A stretch of DNA of 64,000 nt from Perca fluviatilis (GCF_010015445.1 NC_053115.1:9214024-9278023), one strand, 5' to 3'; counted from the first letter of the stretch, positions 36,602-49,034 are shown. Notes: generated by a model not told the origin, from the letters alone. Translations and numbers: made by a program.

Positions 36602-37144
36602 TAGAGTGCGGATCGGGTCATATTTTTCTGTCCGAGCCCGGCCCACGTCCGACAGAGCAGTAACGCAGCCTGGCCCGAGCCCGACACAGTTAAAATCTCA
36701 TTTTCTTCTCATACTAATGACACATGTACGTTTGTTTGTGTGGAAAGCCTGCTTTTATTAAGCAACTGTAGGAAGGCCTTCGGAAATGTCAACAGATGAG
36801 CGCATCAGTGCACATGGGGCAACAAGCACCGGTAATAAGCTGTTAATTTAAAATGTTCAATGCCTTATCGCGCTGATGCAGAGGTGTATAGTCCAGGTGC
36901 CAGAAAGTAAAAATCCTGCCATGTTTTTGGATCTGCCTCTACATCTAGAACAGGTGTTTTCACTAACGAGCTCATCTACCTGGTAGACGAGCTGGTTTAG
37001 TGATGGTTGGGACAGCTGCTGGACAGGATTTCTACTTTCTGGCACCTGGACTATACACCTCTGCGCTGATGTCACCGAGCCCGACCCGAACATCATTTCT
37101 AAATATCTGTTCGAACCTAGCTCGGTTCGGGTATCCATCCTCTA
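36602..37144. mobile_element. DNA transposon nested in the TTAA element
   Basis: Left TAGAGTGCGGATCGGGTCAT and right CTCGGTTCGGGTATCCATCC-TCTA are roughly inverted ends, with CGAGCCCGGCCC-type words inside, a fish family I recognise. Flanks GTACATGG (36594-36601) and GTTCACGG (37145-37152) agree at 6 of 8 positions, consistent with an old 8-bp duplication. Confidence 0.55.
36879..37063. mobile_element. hAT-type MITE, 185 bp, innermost of a three-level nest
   Basis: Perfect 8-bp duplication CGCTGATG at 36871-36878 and 37064-37071. Ends CAGAGGTGTATAGTCCAGGT and ACCTGGACTATACACCTCTG are perfect inverted repeats, continuing through GCCAGAAAGTA. Nearly intact ends indicate that it is younger than its host elements. 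Confidence 0.85.
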
Positions 37145-38389
37145 GTTCACGGAGGTTGCCAGGCTGAGACCGCAGCATTCACAACAATGTTGCTTGTCTC
37201 ACATAGCCAGACATTACGTCGCTGCACAGCGGAGTAGCTAACGTTAGCTGCTGGCTATATGGCTGGTCATAAAAGCCCGTGCTCACACGGAGCTCTGTAC
37301 CCAACTGACAGACACACTTTTTGGGCTTAGAATTATGGTAGGAACTGCTAAAAACACAACACCCACGTTGTCCTCTCCACGCGACAGACAGACTTCCTTG
37401 GCTTATAATTACGGTGGGAACCGCTAAAAATAATATTACCTTGCTGTCCTCTCCACCCAACTGAACACACTTTATTTGCTTAGAATTACGTAAATAATCG
37501 CTAAACACACTGCAAACTCACTTTAAGCCCCCCTCTCTAGGCTTAAAATAACCCACCGTTGTCGGCTACGGCGGCTGAACAGGCTAACGTTGTAAACAGC
37601 CATGGCCCGCTTGCCTGGTCCTCCGGTAACGTTAGCAGTTAATGTTAGCAGGGTTAGCATGGCAGCCAGGACCAGTCGGGATCACTTTACTGGCTGTGTC
37701 TCAATTGTTTTTGTGAGTTACCAACTCGGGTACTCTATATAATTCAATGTGAGTACACAAATGTTGAAATTACATAAAATGCCCGTCTCTTGTAGCCGTG
37801 ATAAATTAGCCTGAAGCTAATGCTTACCTGTTCAGGAGGAAATTAGCCAACTCGGCGTCCTTTTGGGCTCTAAGCAGTCTCCATCGTTCTAATACATCTC
37901 CAATATTTACCCTATTTATTTGTTACGTCTCTGGTCACGCAACTGTTAGAAACCTGCAGTTTTTTTTAGGTCGGGTAGAATCTATCTCCATTGATTTTGT
38001 TCATTTGTTTCCTGTTTTAATGGCTTTAATGGCTGTACTAACTTTACAGCTGTAGCACGCTGGGTTTACGTTTTTACAGGTATATTTGGCAACCCGGCCT
38101 GGCTGTCAAACTGGGCAGTTGAAAACAACACATAGGCCTAAACACAAACAGAAATTCCGTCAAGGAACGGACATTTCAAAAGGAGAAAATACTGGCATTA
38201 GCATTGTTGGCAGAAATGATAGTATTTCAACTTAGCATGTTTCCTTAATAGCTTATAATGCATTGGGGTCATTTTTTGGATTTATTACAGTAAATAAATT
38301 ACATATTGGACCTTTAAGGCTAAAACTGTATTTCCAAAAATTCATTCTCACCACTTGATGATTAATGTAACATTAGCTGTGGTTGCTAG

Positions 38390-38690
38390 AGGGTTAGCTA
38401 ACCCCTATTTTCCACCAGGCGCGTCTATGCTGCGTTCAGGAGGCGCCACGGCCCCCCGAGAGCAATCGCTGGCATTCAAGTCAATGTTTGATATTCCACC
38501 ACCCGCGTCATGGCGCGTCCCAGATGCATGCATGAAGCGGCTCTCCGCTCCACTCCGCTAAAGATACGCGCCAGGTCTATTTTCACGCGAGCCGCAGGGC
38601 GTTCGGACAGCTGGGCAGGAAGTGAAACAGCAAAAGTATCCAGTCAATTTACCAAAACACACCCCCCTATATTGTATATGTCTCCTCTAC
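38390..38690. repeat. Possible dispersed repeat
   Basis: GC-rich stretch (TTCCACCAGGCGCGTCTATG; AAGATACGCGCCAGG) unlike its AT-rich surroundings, with repeat-like texture. Assignment is weak. Confidence 0.25.
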
Positions 38691-39099
38691 AACACCACGG
38701 ATGACGAGAGATTCATCTTGGAGATGGAAAAACGTAATAGACATCACAAATCCTTTTTATAAGGACAATGCCAGAAAAGAGAAGGCATGGAGTTAAAGTT
38801 AAAGTTAATTACATTGTTCTTAGAGTGGAATGTAGATACTAGCTTAATAAACACGTGATTGTTCTTTCAAGTACTTGTAGAGACAATAAAATCTGTGAGT
38901 TGGGCAGGCAAGACGCTTCGCTTCTGAGACATGCTCCCGGTGTAGTATGGCAGGTGGTGGAGGACGGAACGCAGCACAAATCCAATAAAGAGCATGACAG
39001 AGCTGCTAACAGTATCCTGGGGAAACGGGTGCATGAGTCATGTTCACATATTTACAACTTTTAAGGGTAAATAAAGCAGGTGAATATATTTCTGCACCA

Positions 39100-39750
39100 A
39101 CGAACATAACATTACAACAACAGAGGTGTTACGTGGATTATTTTATCTCTTCTATGAACCCAATCTGGCCAATCCCCTTCCCAGCCTGGGTGAAGCCATT
39201 AATTCCTCTGCTGACACCTCTACATATTCACCTCTGGGTTCTTATACAGCCTGGCCAAACATTTTTCATGTTGTTAGCATCTTTCTGACAGCCCACAGGA
39301 AGCACAAGGCTCCTGTTTCCGGGCCCCCAGACCCCTGGGCTGCAGCGCCAAGTAGCAAATATTATTAAATCACAACCTGCAGCTCGACGAAGATGAGAAA
39401 TAGGAGGAGGGGGGAAAGGGTTGGAAGGAAGAAATGCACCCTTCCAGCCAAGCCCAGACACATTTATATGGCAGTCTTCCCAGTGTCCTGCCCATCAGAG
39501 CCCAATCAAATATTCTATTACATTATTCTCCAATTTCTGCCCCCTATCAGCCTTGGGGGCTCAAGGGCCTCGCTAGCACCATCGGCCGAGGAAATGTTTT
39601 CTCTGCAGCCATCTGTGGTGATGGGAGGACATATTGGAAATCAAAGCAGGAACAGGAGGAAGGTGCAGAGGGCAGGTCCCCCGGCTCTGGACAGGCTCCT
39701 CTTTGGCCAGGAATTACCACTCTATGGAAGGAAGGAGTAGAGAGAGGTGA
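39100..39750. other. Candidate conserved non-coding cluster
   Basis: Unique, stop-poor in several frames (up to 131 codons) but without family resemblance; contains AAGCCATTAATTCCTCTGC and AGCAAATATTATTAAATCAC. Read as non-coding. Confidence 0.3.
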
Positions 39751-40570
39751 ACTACACTGCATACACACACATCGCCCACTGTACATACATGTTGATGCAT
39801 ATGGGGAAACCTTATGCGTACAGGAGTAGAAATACAAGCCAGCACATTTCTGAAATACAAGCCAGTCACATGGGACATTCACACTGGGCATAATAAACTT
39901 TCAGAAACACAGCCCAGGATCAGCAGAGTCAGGCATCTTCAAGCCAAGAAATCAAACAGTGGTGAAGACACAGAGAAATAACAAGAGAACATAACTGTGA
40001 GCAAAAGTCAAGGCCAGAAAAATAAACACTGCAAAACTGGAAAGTAAGAAAGTACTGATGCCAAGACGTGAGAAAAAACACTTTTTAAAAAGCCAGAAAA
40101 ACTGGCGAGGACACCCAGTAAGGACTCTCGCCAATTAATCCGTCCTCTGCTCGGGCTCCTCCTGAGCGGGTTTACTGAGCACTTTGTAATCTTCCCCCCA
40201 AAAATACCCCTTCAGGAGACACTTTCTAAGGCCTGAACTCATATCTCTGCAATACAGTTGGTTGGCGTTGTGGTATGGCTTAGAAGCGCAGCTGCCCAGA
40301 TTTTGGCTGCACATTGAATAAAATCAGGGGTGTCTTTCAGGGGAATTTGGGTATTTTTCAACCTGAATCCTATTTTCCTATGCATTTATGTCTCAGTGAC
40401 TAATGTAAACAAAAATGTTGGTCCAGTATTGAGCAACAACCCTATTAGGCAAATGTGCACTGTCGATTTCCATTGTTTTTCGCCGCTGACAGGCTCAGAT
40501 TGTTGTTGAAGTGCGTAGAAGCCCAAATAATAATACTGTGCAAACGTGCAAACAAACCATCCCCACTCTT
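39751..40570. other. Intergenic, nothing recognised
   Basis: Mixed unique sequence without a supported gene or named repeat. Confidence 0.5.
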
Positions 40571-40576
40571 CATCCA

Positions 40577-40600
40577 TCCTCTATCTATCTATCTATTAGT
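40577..40600. repeat. (TCTA)n microsatellite
   Basis: A short TATC/TCTA run; a longer one lies at 40985-41032. The two flank the transposon fragment between them. Confidence 0.85.
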
Positions 40601-40975
40601 CTATATCCATGACGTTCCACTTCTGGGATTGCTCTGTTGCCACCTGAAATTCCTCTGGATTTCACTCTTTTCGGCCAGATGTCCGGTATCTGCCGCTTTG
40701 TTTTTGTTGGAATTTTAAACTCCGGTCAATGTATGAGGACTATGGTTAACTGCTCCTCAGATCTCTGCAGGGTAAATCGAGACAGCTAGCTAGACTATCT
40801 GTCCAATCTGAGTTTTCTGTTGCACGACTAAAGCAACTTTTGAAAGAACACATGTTCCACCGAAACAAGTTCCCTCCAGAGGATATTTTGCAGCTGCACC
40901 ATGGCTCTGCCCATGACGATTGTGAATGGTTTAAAGAAATGCCAATAAACCAGAGCAAGTTTTTTCTCCCATCTA
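40601..40975 (+). mobile_element. DNA-element family (AAGAAATGC family), copy 2
   Basis: Contains TATATCCATGACGTTCCACT, ACTATGGTTAACTGCTCCTC, TCTGAGTTTTCTGTTGCACG and AAAGAAATGCCAATAAACCA in the order of a common fish repeat. Fragments of the same family occur at 32230-32345 and 53790-53925. Confidence 0.65.
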
Positions 40976-40984
40976 TCATTCATC

Positions 40985-41032
40985 CATCTATCTCTCTATC
41001 TATCTATCTATCTATCTAATCTATCTATCTTT
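40985..41032. repeat. (TCTA)n microsatellite
   Basis: About 11 TCTA/ATCT units with one short break. Confidence 0.9.
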
Positions 41033-41684
41033 GTAACACTTAAAGTGCATGTTGCAAATGGTCACACGCAAACACATTCCATGAAGAAAGAGAGTGAGAA
41101 TCCGATCAGCAGTTTGTGACTGGATGAGAAAACATGTCAGGGACTTTGAGCACAGGCAGTATGGGTTGCAGCTGCCTTTCTCACCTCTGGACCAAACACC
41201 ACCACCGCAGCGTTCCGTCTCTTCCCCTTCGCTACACTGTGTTGGTCGCTCTAGCTGCTGCCAGTGGGTAGCAGGTGATCACATGACCTGCACAGCCGCT
41301 TTATAAATTATGCAGCCTGAACAAACATACAAGCCACAGGGTCACTCGAGGAGAAGACTGCCTTTTATTGGAAAAAGATAGACTGGATGGATGAGGAAAT
41401 GAAATAATAAAATGATAGGTTGATTAATTGACAAATAGTGGTCAATATATCAGCTGGTTTCCATTATTGAGGTCCAGAGAGATGTAACATGCTCCCAGTT
41501 TTCCTCTGCGTCAACACACATACACACACATACACACACACACACCCCGTGCCCCCAACTCTGATCACCACCTGAGTGCCCAGCAGGAGACTTGGGGTGA
41601 TATCACAGCAGTGTGACAGGACAGCAGAGGCCCCGAGGTGGGGTAGAGGGACAAAAAAGGTTTTGGTGGAGTGGAGTAGGATGG

Positions 41685-41687
<3 letters not shown>

Positions 41688-41736
<49 letters not shown>

Positions 41737-41746
41737 CTGAAGTTTG

Positions 41747-41836
<90 letters not shown>

Positions 41837-41939
41837 TGTGTGTTTGTGTGGGGGGTGGGTGGTAGGGTGGGGAAAAGAGGGGCAAAAAACTTAGCTTTTT
41901 TGTTTTTGTTTTTGTTTGTTTGTGTGTGTTTTTGTGTGT

Positions 41940-42031
<92 letters not shown>

Positions 42032-42058
42032 AAACCACCCCTCTTGTTTGGGGGGGGG
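41688..42058. repeat. Poly-T / (GT)n low-complexity block
   Basis: Three T runs (about 48, 75 and 60 bases) separated by GT runs and a G-rich piece, ending in a (GT)n and a poly-G of about 10. It yields spurious Lys-rich frames up to 227 codons on the minus strand. Possibly real, but also the pattern expected from slippage or a poorly polished assembly patch. Confidence 0.85.
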
Positions 42059-42489
42059 GGCTTTTTGTCTTTGTGCTGACAGGGTGAAGATGATTGAACA
42101 CCCTGCTCCCCCAGTTTTACGCCACAGAGACAGAGAGCTTTACACACAGAACAAGTTTTATACTACGTACTGGAGCCTCGCCCTGTTTTCTGCACATCAG
42201 CACTTGTAACATACAGTATGCATTTCCAAATGTTATGCAAGTAGCAAACTGTTAAAGAATTTGGCCTATAGTGCCAAAGTCCTACTATCCAACAATATAA
42301 ATATAGCTATGGTTCCTAACTGGGTGAGTGATACTCTCAGCCCAGAGGGATTACAGTATATAAGACTATTATTAGTTTAATTCATCAACTAGAACTCTCA
42401 GAAAATCTAACAATACCTATGTCTGCTTTACCATCATAACACTTTGTCATTTTGCTCAGCCTAAATGGTACAAGGTTTAAAAATAAAAA

Positions 42490-42615
42490 GTAAGATGGCG
42501 CAGTGAATATGACACATGCCATTGGTGTGGGAGATCTGGGTTCAATTCCCACTGTGATACATCAACCAATGTGTCCCTGAGCAAGACATTTGACCCATAG
42601 TTGCTCCAGACATAT
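42490..42615 (+). mobile_element. tRNA-derived SINE (V-SINE-like), head and body
   Basis: TGGCGCAGTGAATATGACAC (A-box region) and GGGTTCAATTCCCAC (B box, about 42540) form the tRNA-like head. TGTGTCCCTGAGCAAGACAT then gives the conserved body, and AGTTGCTCCAGACATATA leads to a decayed tail. The intact family ends in the tail seen reversed at 17752. It is not a functional tRNA gene: the acceptor and anticodon arms do not pair. Confidence 0.75.
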
Positions 42616-42797
42616 AATGTAAAGTAATGGATTGTTACTGTTAAGAAAACATGCAATTTTAAGATGTAACCTTGGTCTTTAGGAAACTTTAGAAGAAGAC
42701 ATGCCTTTATTCATCCCGTAATGGGAAATTAAATTGTTCCTCTATTGGTACAATTACACACATTACACACAGGCCTGAAATAAAGGCTAATTTAAAG

Positions 42798-42895
42798 GGC
42801 ATTTGCACTATTTTCTGACATTTTAGAGACCAAATGATTAATCAGTTAGTTGGGCAATCAATCAGCAGATTAATCAATGATGAAAATAGCCGTAG
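42798..42895 (-). mobile_element. GGCTGCAACTAA-family fragment (reverse)
   Basis: Read on the minus strand: GGCTATTTTCATCATTGATT, CCAACTAACTGATTAATC and ATTTGGTCTCTAAAATGTCA, in the order of the family seen at 13643 and 61645. Only one end is present. Confidence 0.55.
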
Positions 42896-43505
42896 TACTA
42901 CTTACAAGTCAATAGAATTTTACAATGACTGACTTTAGTACTACTTCCGTCATTCTTTGCAAAAGCAGGGGGTGGAAGCAAGCAGCAGGCTGTACTGTTT
43001 GTCCTCCTCTCCTATAATATCATATTTCTAAGGATGTTTATACCATTATGTTGTGTGTGTGTGCTGAAATATGGTGTTTGGCTTGTATCCCTGGAGAGCC
43101 TGTGCTGTTGGAATGATTAGTAAAGCATGTAACCAGCTTGTATCTTGTTGAGCCAGACAGACAGGAAACATATGTATGTGTGCTGGGCCTTGTAATCAGC
43201 ACATGGGCTGTGAGGCTCTTGCTACTGCCATGGCATGAATGCACTTCTTCTCTCCGAGGGCAATAAGATAGACACAACACAATTGTATCCAAATGACACA
43301 CATATGCGCAAACATGCTCAGATATAGAAGCCAAGAAGCAATGAAAAGAGGTTCGCTCCTTCTCCATTGAGTTAGGTAAGCAAAATCTGATCTAGAGTGT
43401 CTGAACGGATAGGATTATCCATTTAGTTTACAGCCACAAACACACATCCAACAGTTGTCATTTGAATACCACAGACAAAGGCTAATTAATTTCTTTGGCA
43501 GATGC

Positions 43506-43507
<2 letters not shown>

Positions 43508-43556
<49 letters not shown>

Positions 43557-43564
43557 TTTTTTTT
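43508..43564. repeat. Compound (CT)n(T)n repeat
   Basis: About 20 CT units followed by about 17 T. Confidence 0.95.
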
Positions 43565-43744
43565 GTGTTAAGCCTCCATTGTGTAAGACATGATCAGTAT
43601 TCGTCTGTGGTCTTCAGTTAACTGAAAGAGCGGTGTGACAGTGACCCTCTGGGTGCACACAGACCCCACTGCCTCCTCATTCTGCCTGCCGTCACTCCCA
43701 TTCCGCCAAAGGCTGCCGGTAATTAAGAGCCACACACTGGAGGA

Positions 43745-43767
43745 GTGTGTGTGTGTGTGTGCGTGCA

Positions 43768-43809
<42 letters not shown>

Positions 43810-43818
43810 TGTGTGTGC
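43745..43818. repeat. (GT)n microsatellite, interrupted
   Basis: GT run with GCATGC and TATG variants. Confidence 0.95.
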
Positions 43819-44034
43819 ATCTATGGAGCAATACAATGAGTATTATCCATTGACATAATAAAGCGAGACGGGGACAGATTAAGTGGGAAATTGTAAGAAA
43901 AAGAAAATTAAATGGAAAATCCATTTTCCTTGTGTATGAAAATCTTAAACTGTAAAGCTGCAATATTTTATAATTGTCGACAAATGTGAAAAGATTAAAA
44001 CAAACAATAGCCATGTTTCCATAAAATTCAAGCG

Positions 44035-44215
44035 TCAAAGTGTCCTAGAGCAAGACACTGTTCCTTAAGTTGCTTTCGATGGACAGGCCAGGGCCTTGCA
44101 TGGCAGCTCTGCCACCATCGGTGTGTGTGAATGGGTAAATAAGAGGCACATTGTAAAGTGCTTTGTCCAGTAAGGTAGAAAGGTGCTATATAAATGCAGT
44201 CCATATACAATATTC
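44035..44215 (+). mobile_element. SINE 3' part (V-SINE-like)
   Basis: GTGTCCTAGAGCAAGACACT, then GTGTGTGAATGGGTAAATAA, AAAGTGCTTTGTCCAG and GCTATATAAATGCAGTCCAT. This is the body and tail of a common fish SINE whose tRNA head is missing. Confidence 0.7.
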
Positions 44216-44879
44216 AAACCTTTGCCTTTAGAGGCAAATGCAGTTAACCATTAACAATGGTAACTATAAAAGGATGCATCGACAGGGAAGCTCACCTATA
44301 ATTTATAATGGTACTCTAAACAAAATCTCAGAGTAAGTGAACACACAACGTGCTGAGTAGATATGAGTACATAAAGGGCTAACTGTCTGTCAGAGGTGAG
44401 TAACTCATCCAGCCATCTTCTATTCACATTTTCCTTCCCTGTCTCTCATCTCTGCCTCCCTGATGTTAGCGTCAGATGAGGGGAGAGAGGAAAATGATGG
44501 GCTTCACTTCCTGCAAACACCCTCATCAGTGTGTTGCATCGATTGCATTAGTATCTCCTCCTCACCGATCAATGACTCTCTGTGCCATCCTGAGGTGTGC
44601 TCAACATGCAGGATTTTACCTAACATCATCCCATCTCTCTGGCTTTTTCTCTGTCAAACTGATGTTTTTTCTCCATCGTGTATGATTCTTACTCTGATAT
44701 ATAACGTGCATTAAATGTGTAATTGTTTTGAAGATAAAACGAAATTCTGAAAGTCAAAAATATTTTCCTATTTCGTTACATGTCTACCATTATTTAGGGG
44801 AGAGAAAAGGAACAGAAATGTCAGGAATACTGCAATAATTTGACCCGCAACTGTTCTCACATGTTCTCTCCATGTCTGT

Positions 44880-45480
44880 GACAGGGAGGCAGGTGTTAGA
44901 TTAAATAGAGAAGATGAGCTCAGTGGAAAGACCCATTAGACACCAGCAGCAGGGTCTCAATTGAACAAACAGAAACACTGTCGTCTTGTTTTCCCATAGC
45001 CGACGGAATGCAATTCTATCAAAGGATAAACAGGAACATGCAAACACATGCACACACATACAGGTACGGGGATGTGATCCGTAAATTAGCCTTGCTCAGT
45101 TTCAAGAATCGCAGAATTCGAGTTGTGCATTCTAACGCACCATTTTCATTGTATGTGAGCTTTTAAATGACAGACTTTTTTTCTTTTTGCTCCAAAATTG
45201 AGAGGATAGCCCCCTCACCTTCTGGTGCTGGCATGTGTGCTGAAATCCTCAGAGCGACTTCACTCCCCCCCTTCCCCTAACTCCCGCAAATTTATTAATA
45301 TGATTTACATAAAGTTAAAGTCCTCCCGGCAGCCAAGAAGGCGCGCTCTAAAATAAGCTGTGGTGGTGACAGAGCCAATGTGTTATGTGTGTCCCAGGCC
45401 CGGCGGGCTCCAGGGGTTGCTGGGTAGGGATTGCCGTGGAGGGTCCCTGGGGGTCGCTGGCCTGGAAATGACACAGAGTG
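44880..45480. other. Candidate conserved non-coding cluster
   Basis: Unique sequence including GGTGTTAGATTAAATAG, GATCCGTAAATTAGCCTTGC and AAATTTATTAATATGATTTA. No gene supported. Confidence 0.25.
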
Positions 45481-45566
45481 AGGGAAGAGCCCCCATACAC
45501 CAGAATCAGTCATCTCATCTGCAGGGGGAGAGGAGGAAGGACAAAGACGCATCGTCCCACCGCCGG

Positions 45567-45567
<1 letters not shown>

Positions 45568-45613
<46 letters not shown>
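45568..45613. repeat. (CA)n microsatellite
   Basis: About 23 CA units, followed by further CA-rich sequence to 45660. Confidence 0.95.
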
Positions 45614-45619
<6 letters not shown>

Positions 45620-45777
45620 TGCTCTTTCTCACACACATACACACACACAGACAAACACACCAGCATAAAATATTTTTGGCGTGATTTTTAAATATGGCTT
45701 TAAAAAGGATTATGCTGGGGATGATACATCCGGGGACCTTAATCTCTTCAGAGGTGCCCAACACAGCTAAAAAAAAA

Positions 45778-46160
45778 AAGTCAGTTTATAAAGCTTATAA
45801 AGCTTATAAAGGGTCTATTCACCCAAATTACAAAAACACGTACAAGCATGTTTTACGTCTGGTTGTATCTAGCCATGCAGATAGTTTAGGGTTTAAGGGT
45901 CAAGGTTGCTTTTATTGTCTACCGAATAAGAAAATTGTTTTGGATTTAAAACATTTCTGCATTACATTTTTGACAAAAGGCGATTTATAACTCACAACAA
46001 AATATGTAGTAAACACAGTAAAAAATACAAAAACTTATTCTCCAACACCACTCTGAAAAGTCACACTATAATACTGTTAATTATGTGTCCAGGTTTTAAG
46101 ATTTCAGGACGTATTTCTGCCTCCATCCCAATGTAATTGAGGTAAAATTACTTTTGTGGT
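45778..46160 (+). repeat. Decayed dispersed repeat
   Basis: Three copies of ATAAAGCTT, then TCTATTCACCCAAATTACAA, TATCTAGCCATGCAGATAGT and, after AT-rich sequence, TTTCTGCCTCCATCCCAATG. Words and order resemble a fish dispersed repeat. Confidence 0.4.
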
Positions 46161-46639
46161 CCTCACAGCATTGAAAAAATAATTGTTAAGATATGGCTTT
46201 AGTAAAGGCCTGTTCAAGTTAAAGGGAGTTAAAGGGCTTGTAATCATGTTTAAGTCCCTGTCACACTCTGGCAGAAAAATTGCAACAAAATCAATTGTAA
46301 ACATGACCCATAACCACCACATCAGCCCATGACGGCTGGAAATAGTAGTGTGCGGTGTAGCCTACCTACCACAAGGTCAATATCTGCCCCCACCTGATGA
46401 CAGCCGACTGATCTCAAACTACTCTGACAGCTTTTTGATGGGATGATTTTTGAGAAACCGCCATCAAAGCCCTGGAGGTTTGGGCCAATAGCACACGGGA
46501 AATACAATCCAGTGTAAAATGGGACAGAGGAGGTTTAAAAAAATAAAAATAAAGACCAAAGAAATCCCCCTAGAGGAACACACAGCACTCCAAGATGTCT
46601 AAAGGGAGCTGAAACATGTGAAAATCAAGAGCTGTGGAA

Positions 46640-47100
46640 AGCATTTTGTGACAACCTACCATAAGGCCTTTTTTCTGAGGAAGAATAAGTAATGCTAGAA
46701 ATAACTCGGCATGGCCTGTGTTACTCCTTGCTATTACCCGGCACAGCTGTGAAATTACCCCAATGCGTTTCCTCTGAGCTGCATGACGAGGAAAAAGCAA
46801 AATGTCAACACCTCGTTTTCCCTGCAAATATTTAAGAAAACTGTGACTAAAGGAGAAGTCCTCGGAGAGAGAGAAACACAGAGAGGGTGAATTAGCTGAA
46901 ACATTCATGTAACATTTTCCCTGATGCTTCATCTTAATTACCGCCGTGCAAGCCATGCAAATCCAATTGGCCGTTTTATGCCAGGAAATTCATAACCACA
47001 GTGCAATATTAATTACTCCGGTAGGATTTGTGCTATATTTGATATGCACGAGGCATCGCAGCCATTACCAGCCTTGTGTTTCAGCCACAGCCCTGCATGT
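46640..47100. other. Candidate conserved non-coding cluster
   Basis: Contains CATCTTAATTACCGCCG, ATATTAATTACTCCGGTAGG and TTAGCGGTAATCAAATC, homeodomain-type words in unique sequence. The 128-codon minus-strand frame across it has no family resemblance. Confidence 0.35.
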
Positions 47101-48372
47101 TAGCGGTAATCAAATCTAAACGTTGACAACAACACAGTCACCAATCAATATAGGATGGGAGGGATCCTTTGATGGTGGAGTTTTAATCTCTTTTCTCTCA
47201 TGTGTGTGTCTTAATCTGTGTCAATATCCTGTTAGCATCTCTCACACACAATTCTATTAATTTCTCTCCAACATTCCTCATTGGATTTCCTCATTTAAAG
47301 CATGTCTTTTATGTTCCATTGTCCGTAAAGCCATTAGATTAAGTGGAGTCAAATGCAATTACAGCTCACTGTTCAGTTAGAGCAAGTATCTGCTTTATTT
47401 GAGGGAGGAATGGGGAGATACGATATGTATGCTATGCTGGGACTATCACATACGGTTCCCAGCATGATCCAGAGAGTAAGTTGAATGGAAAAAGTGACAA
47501 AAACAGAATGAGACAGAGAGAAAACAGACGGAGAATGAAGCAGGGATGGCAGATAGAGAGAGGTAACTGGCCTTTAACTTCATCAATGGAGCAATACTGA
47601 CCTCTGCTGGCAAACACACCTTTCTTGTCAGTGTTTGTACACGCTTTAACTCCCCACCAGTGGCTTCAAAATTGCGTTCTTAAATCATCCAGCCATGTGA
47701 GTGAGAGGGAACATAGATCAAACACGCTGAGGAGTAGAAATAATACGAGAAAAAAAACACAAAGCACTGTGCCAATTACTGGCTCAGGTTCTACATTGCT
47801 CTTATAAAAATGTAATCAATCACACGCTCCAATGAGGGCCACCCACAATGAAGTCCACAGTTTAACACCCCACCACCGCAGCGACAGGTAAAGGTCGATG
47901 GGTGGAGAGGTAACGGTGCGCTCCTGTTAATAACGTGGCTACAGTGCACACCTTTTAGTGAACTTAGAAATGAGACATACAGAGAGAAGAGCAGGGTTTT
48001 AGTCTCATCCATATCCATAAAACCATTCTCTCCCTTCAGGACGCCCTGGCACGACTCCATTCTCCTCTAAAAGCTTCAGTTGATTTTCAGATCGGCACTG
48101 AGGATGCCACCTCAAGCTGATAGCAGTTGGAGCGTGTTGGGGGGGAGAGAGGGCTTGCCCCGGGGGTCCTCGTAGGCCCAGACGTGCTAATTAATATCTC
48201 CGGCTATGCAGGGGGACCACGGACAACAAAGAGCAAGTGCAAGAGTTGCCGGAAAAGTGGTGACACACACATTGATGTAAAGGCATGTAGAGATGAGGCC
48301 ACAGTTTACATTCATAGTGACAGGTTATTCATCCAAGTACTCATATGAACGCTTAATTATGATGTACAAGAT
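47101..48372. other. Intergenic, nothing firmly recognised
   Basis: Unique-looking sequence. 48060-48220 (GATGCCACCTCAAGCTGATA; GCTAATTAATATCTCCGGC) has the same texture as the candidate conserved stretches. Confidence 0.35.

Positions 48373-48416
<44 letters not shown>
48373..48416. repeat. (CA)n microsatellite
   Basis: About 22 CA units. Confidence 0.95.
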
Positions 48417-48418
<2 letters not shown>

Positions 48419-48944
48419 CGGCTAATGATGTACTGGCACACACGATAGCTGCGTAGCCATTCACAGGGCTGGCATGAGTTAATGGCCCTGGCACCCCAAG
48501 CCTGCGATAAAGTGATACATCCAACTGGCTTAGTGGCACACATGCAGTCAGGACTGAACAGATGCCACTCATTTCTGCTAGCGAAAATGACCCAGCAATC
48601 AGCTGGCTAAAAACCTAAAAAAACCTCAGCAAGCTAGTAATGAAAGGAATGAATGTTCTACCGGGTGACAGCACAGCGTGGAGCCTCGTTACAGTGGCCG
48701 CATTTCTCTCTCCTACTTTCTGTTTGTCCTTTTCCTGCTCTTGCCAGTTTTGCGGCTGATCTTTAGTTAGCTGATATTTCGCTGACCCTTAGACTCTATT
48801 TTTGACCTCCTCCTCTTCCCTTTTGTCCCATTTTCACTCTCTCATTCTGCCATTCGCTTTGTCTCATCCACTTTTTCTATCACACAAAACACTCACATTC
48901 AGTATTTTTTTCGGCCTTGCCATCCTCTGAGAGAAGTGAGAGAG

Positions 48945-48946
<2 letters not shown>

Positions 48947-49031
<85 letters not shown>
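48947..49031. repeat. Long (GT)n microsatellite
   Basis: About 42 GT units. Confidence 0.95.

Positions 49032-49034
<3 letters not shown>

Larger units (their letters stand above)
36489..38313. mobile_element. TTAA-type DNA transposon (piggyBac- or Kolobok-like), 1825 bp including nested inserts
   Basis: TTAA sits at both borders (36485-36488 and 38314-38317). Inside them the ends are inverted: left AGATGCAATATGTAAT, right reversed AGGTCCAATATGTAAT. A TTAA duplication is characteristic of piggyBac and Kolobok elements; the terminal sequence does not decide between them. No transposase frame is present, so it is non-autonomous. It carries two successive insertions (36602-37144 and, inside that, 36879-37063). 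Confidence 0.75.

Noticed and set aside
38355..38704. Small genes at 38.4-38.7 kb
   Set aside because: Short overlapping frames in a GC-rich, repeat-like segment without homology.
41464..42147. 227-codon minus-strand frame rich in lysine
   Set aside because: It is only the translation of poly-T/GT low-complexity DNA; no real protein composition or splice context.
42490..42560. tRNA gene on the plus strand
   Set aside because: Good B box, but no acceptor-stem pairing and a SINE body follows.
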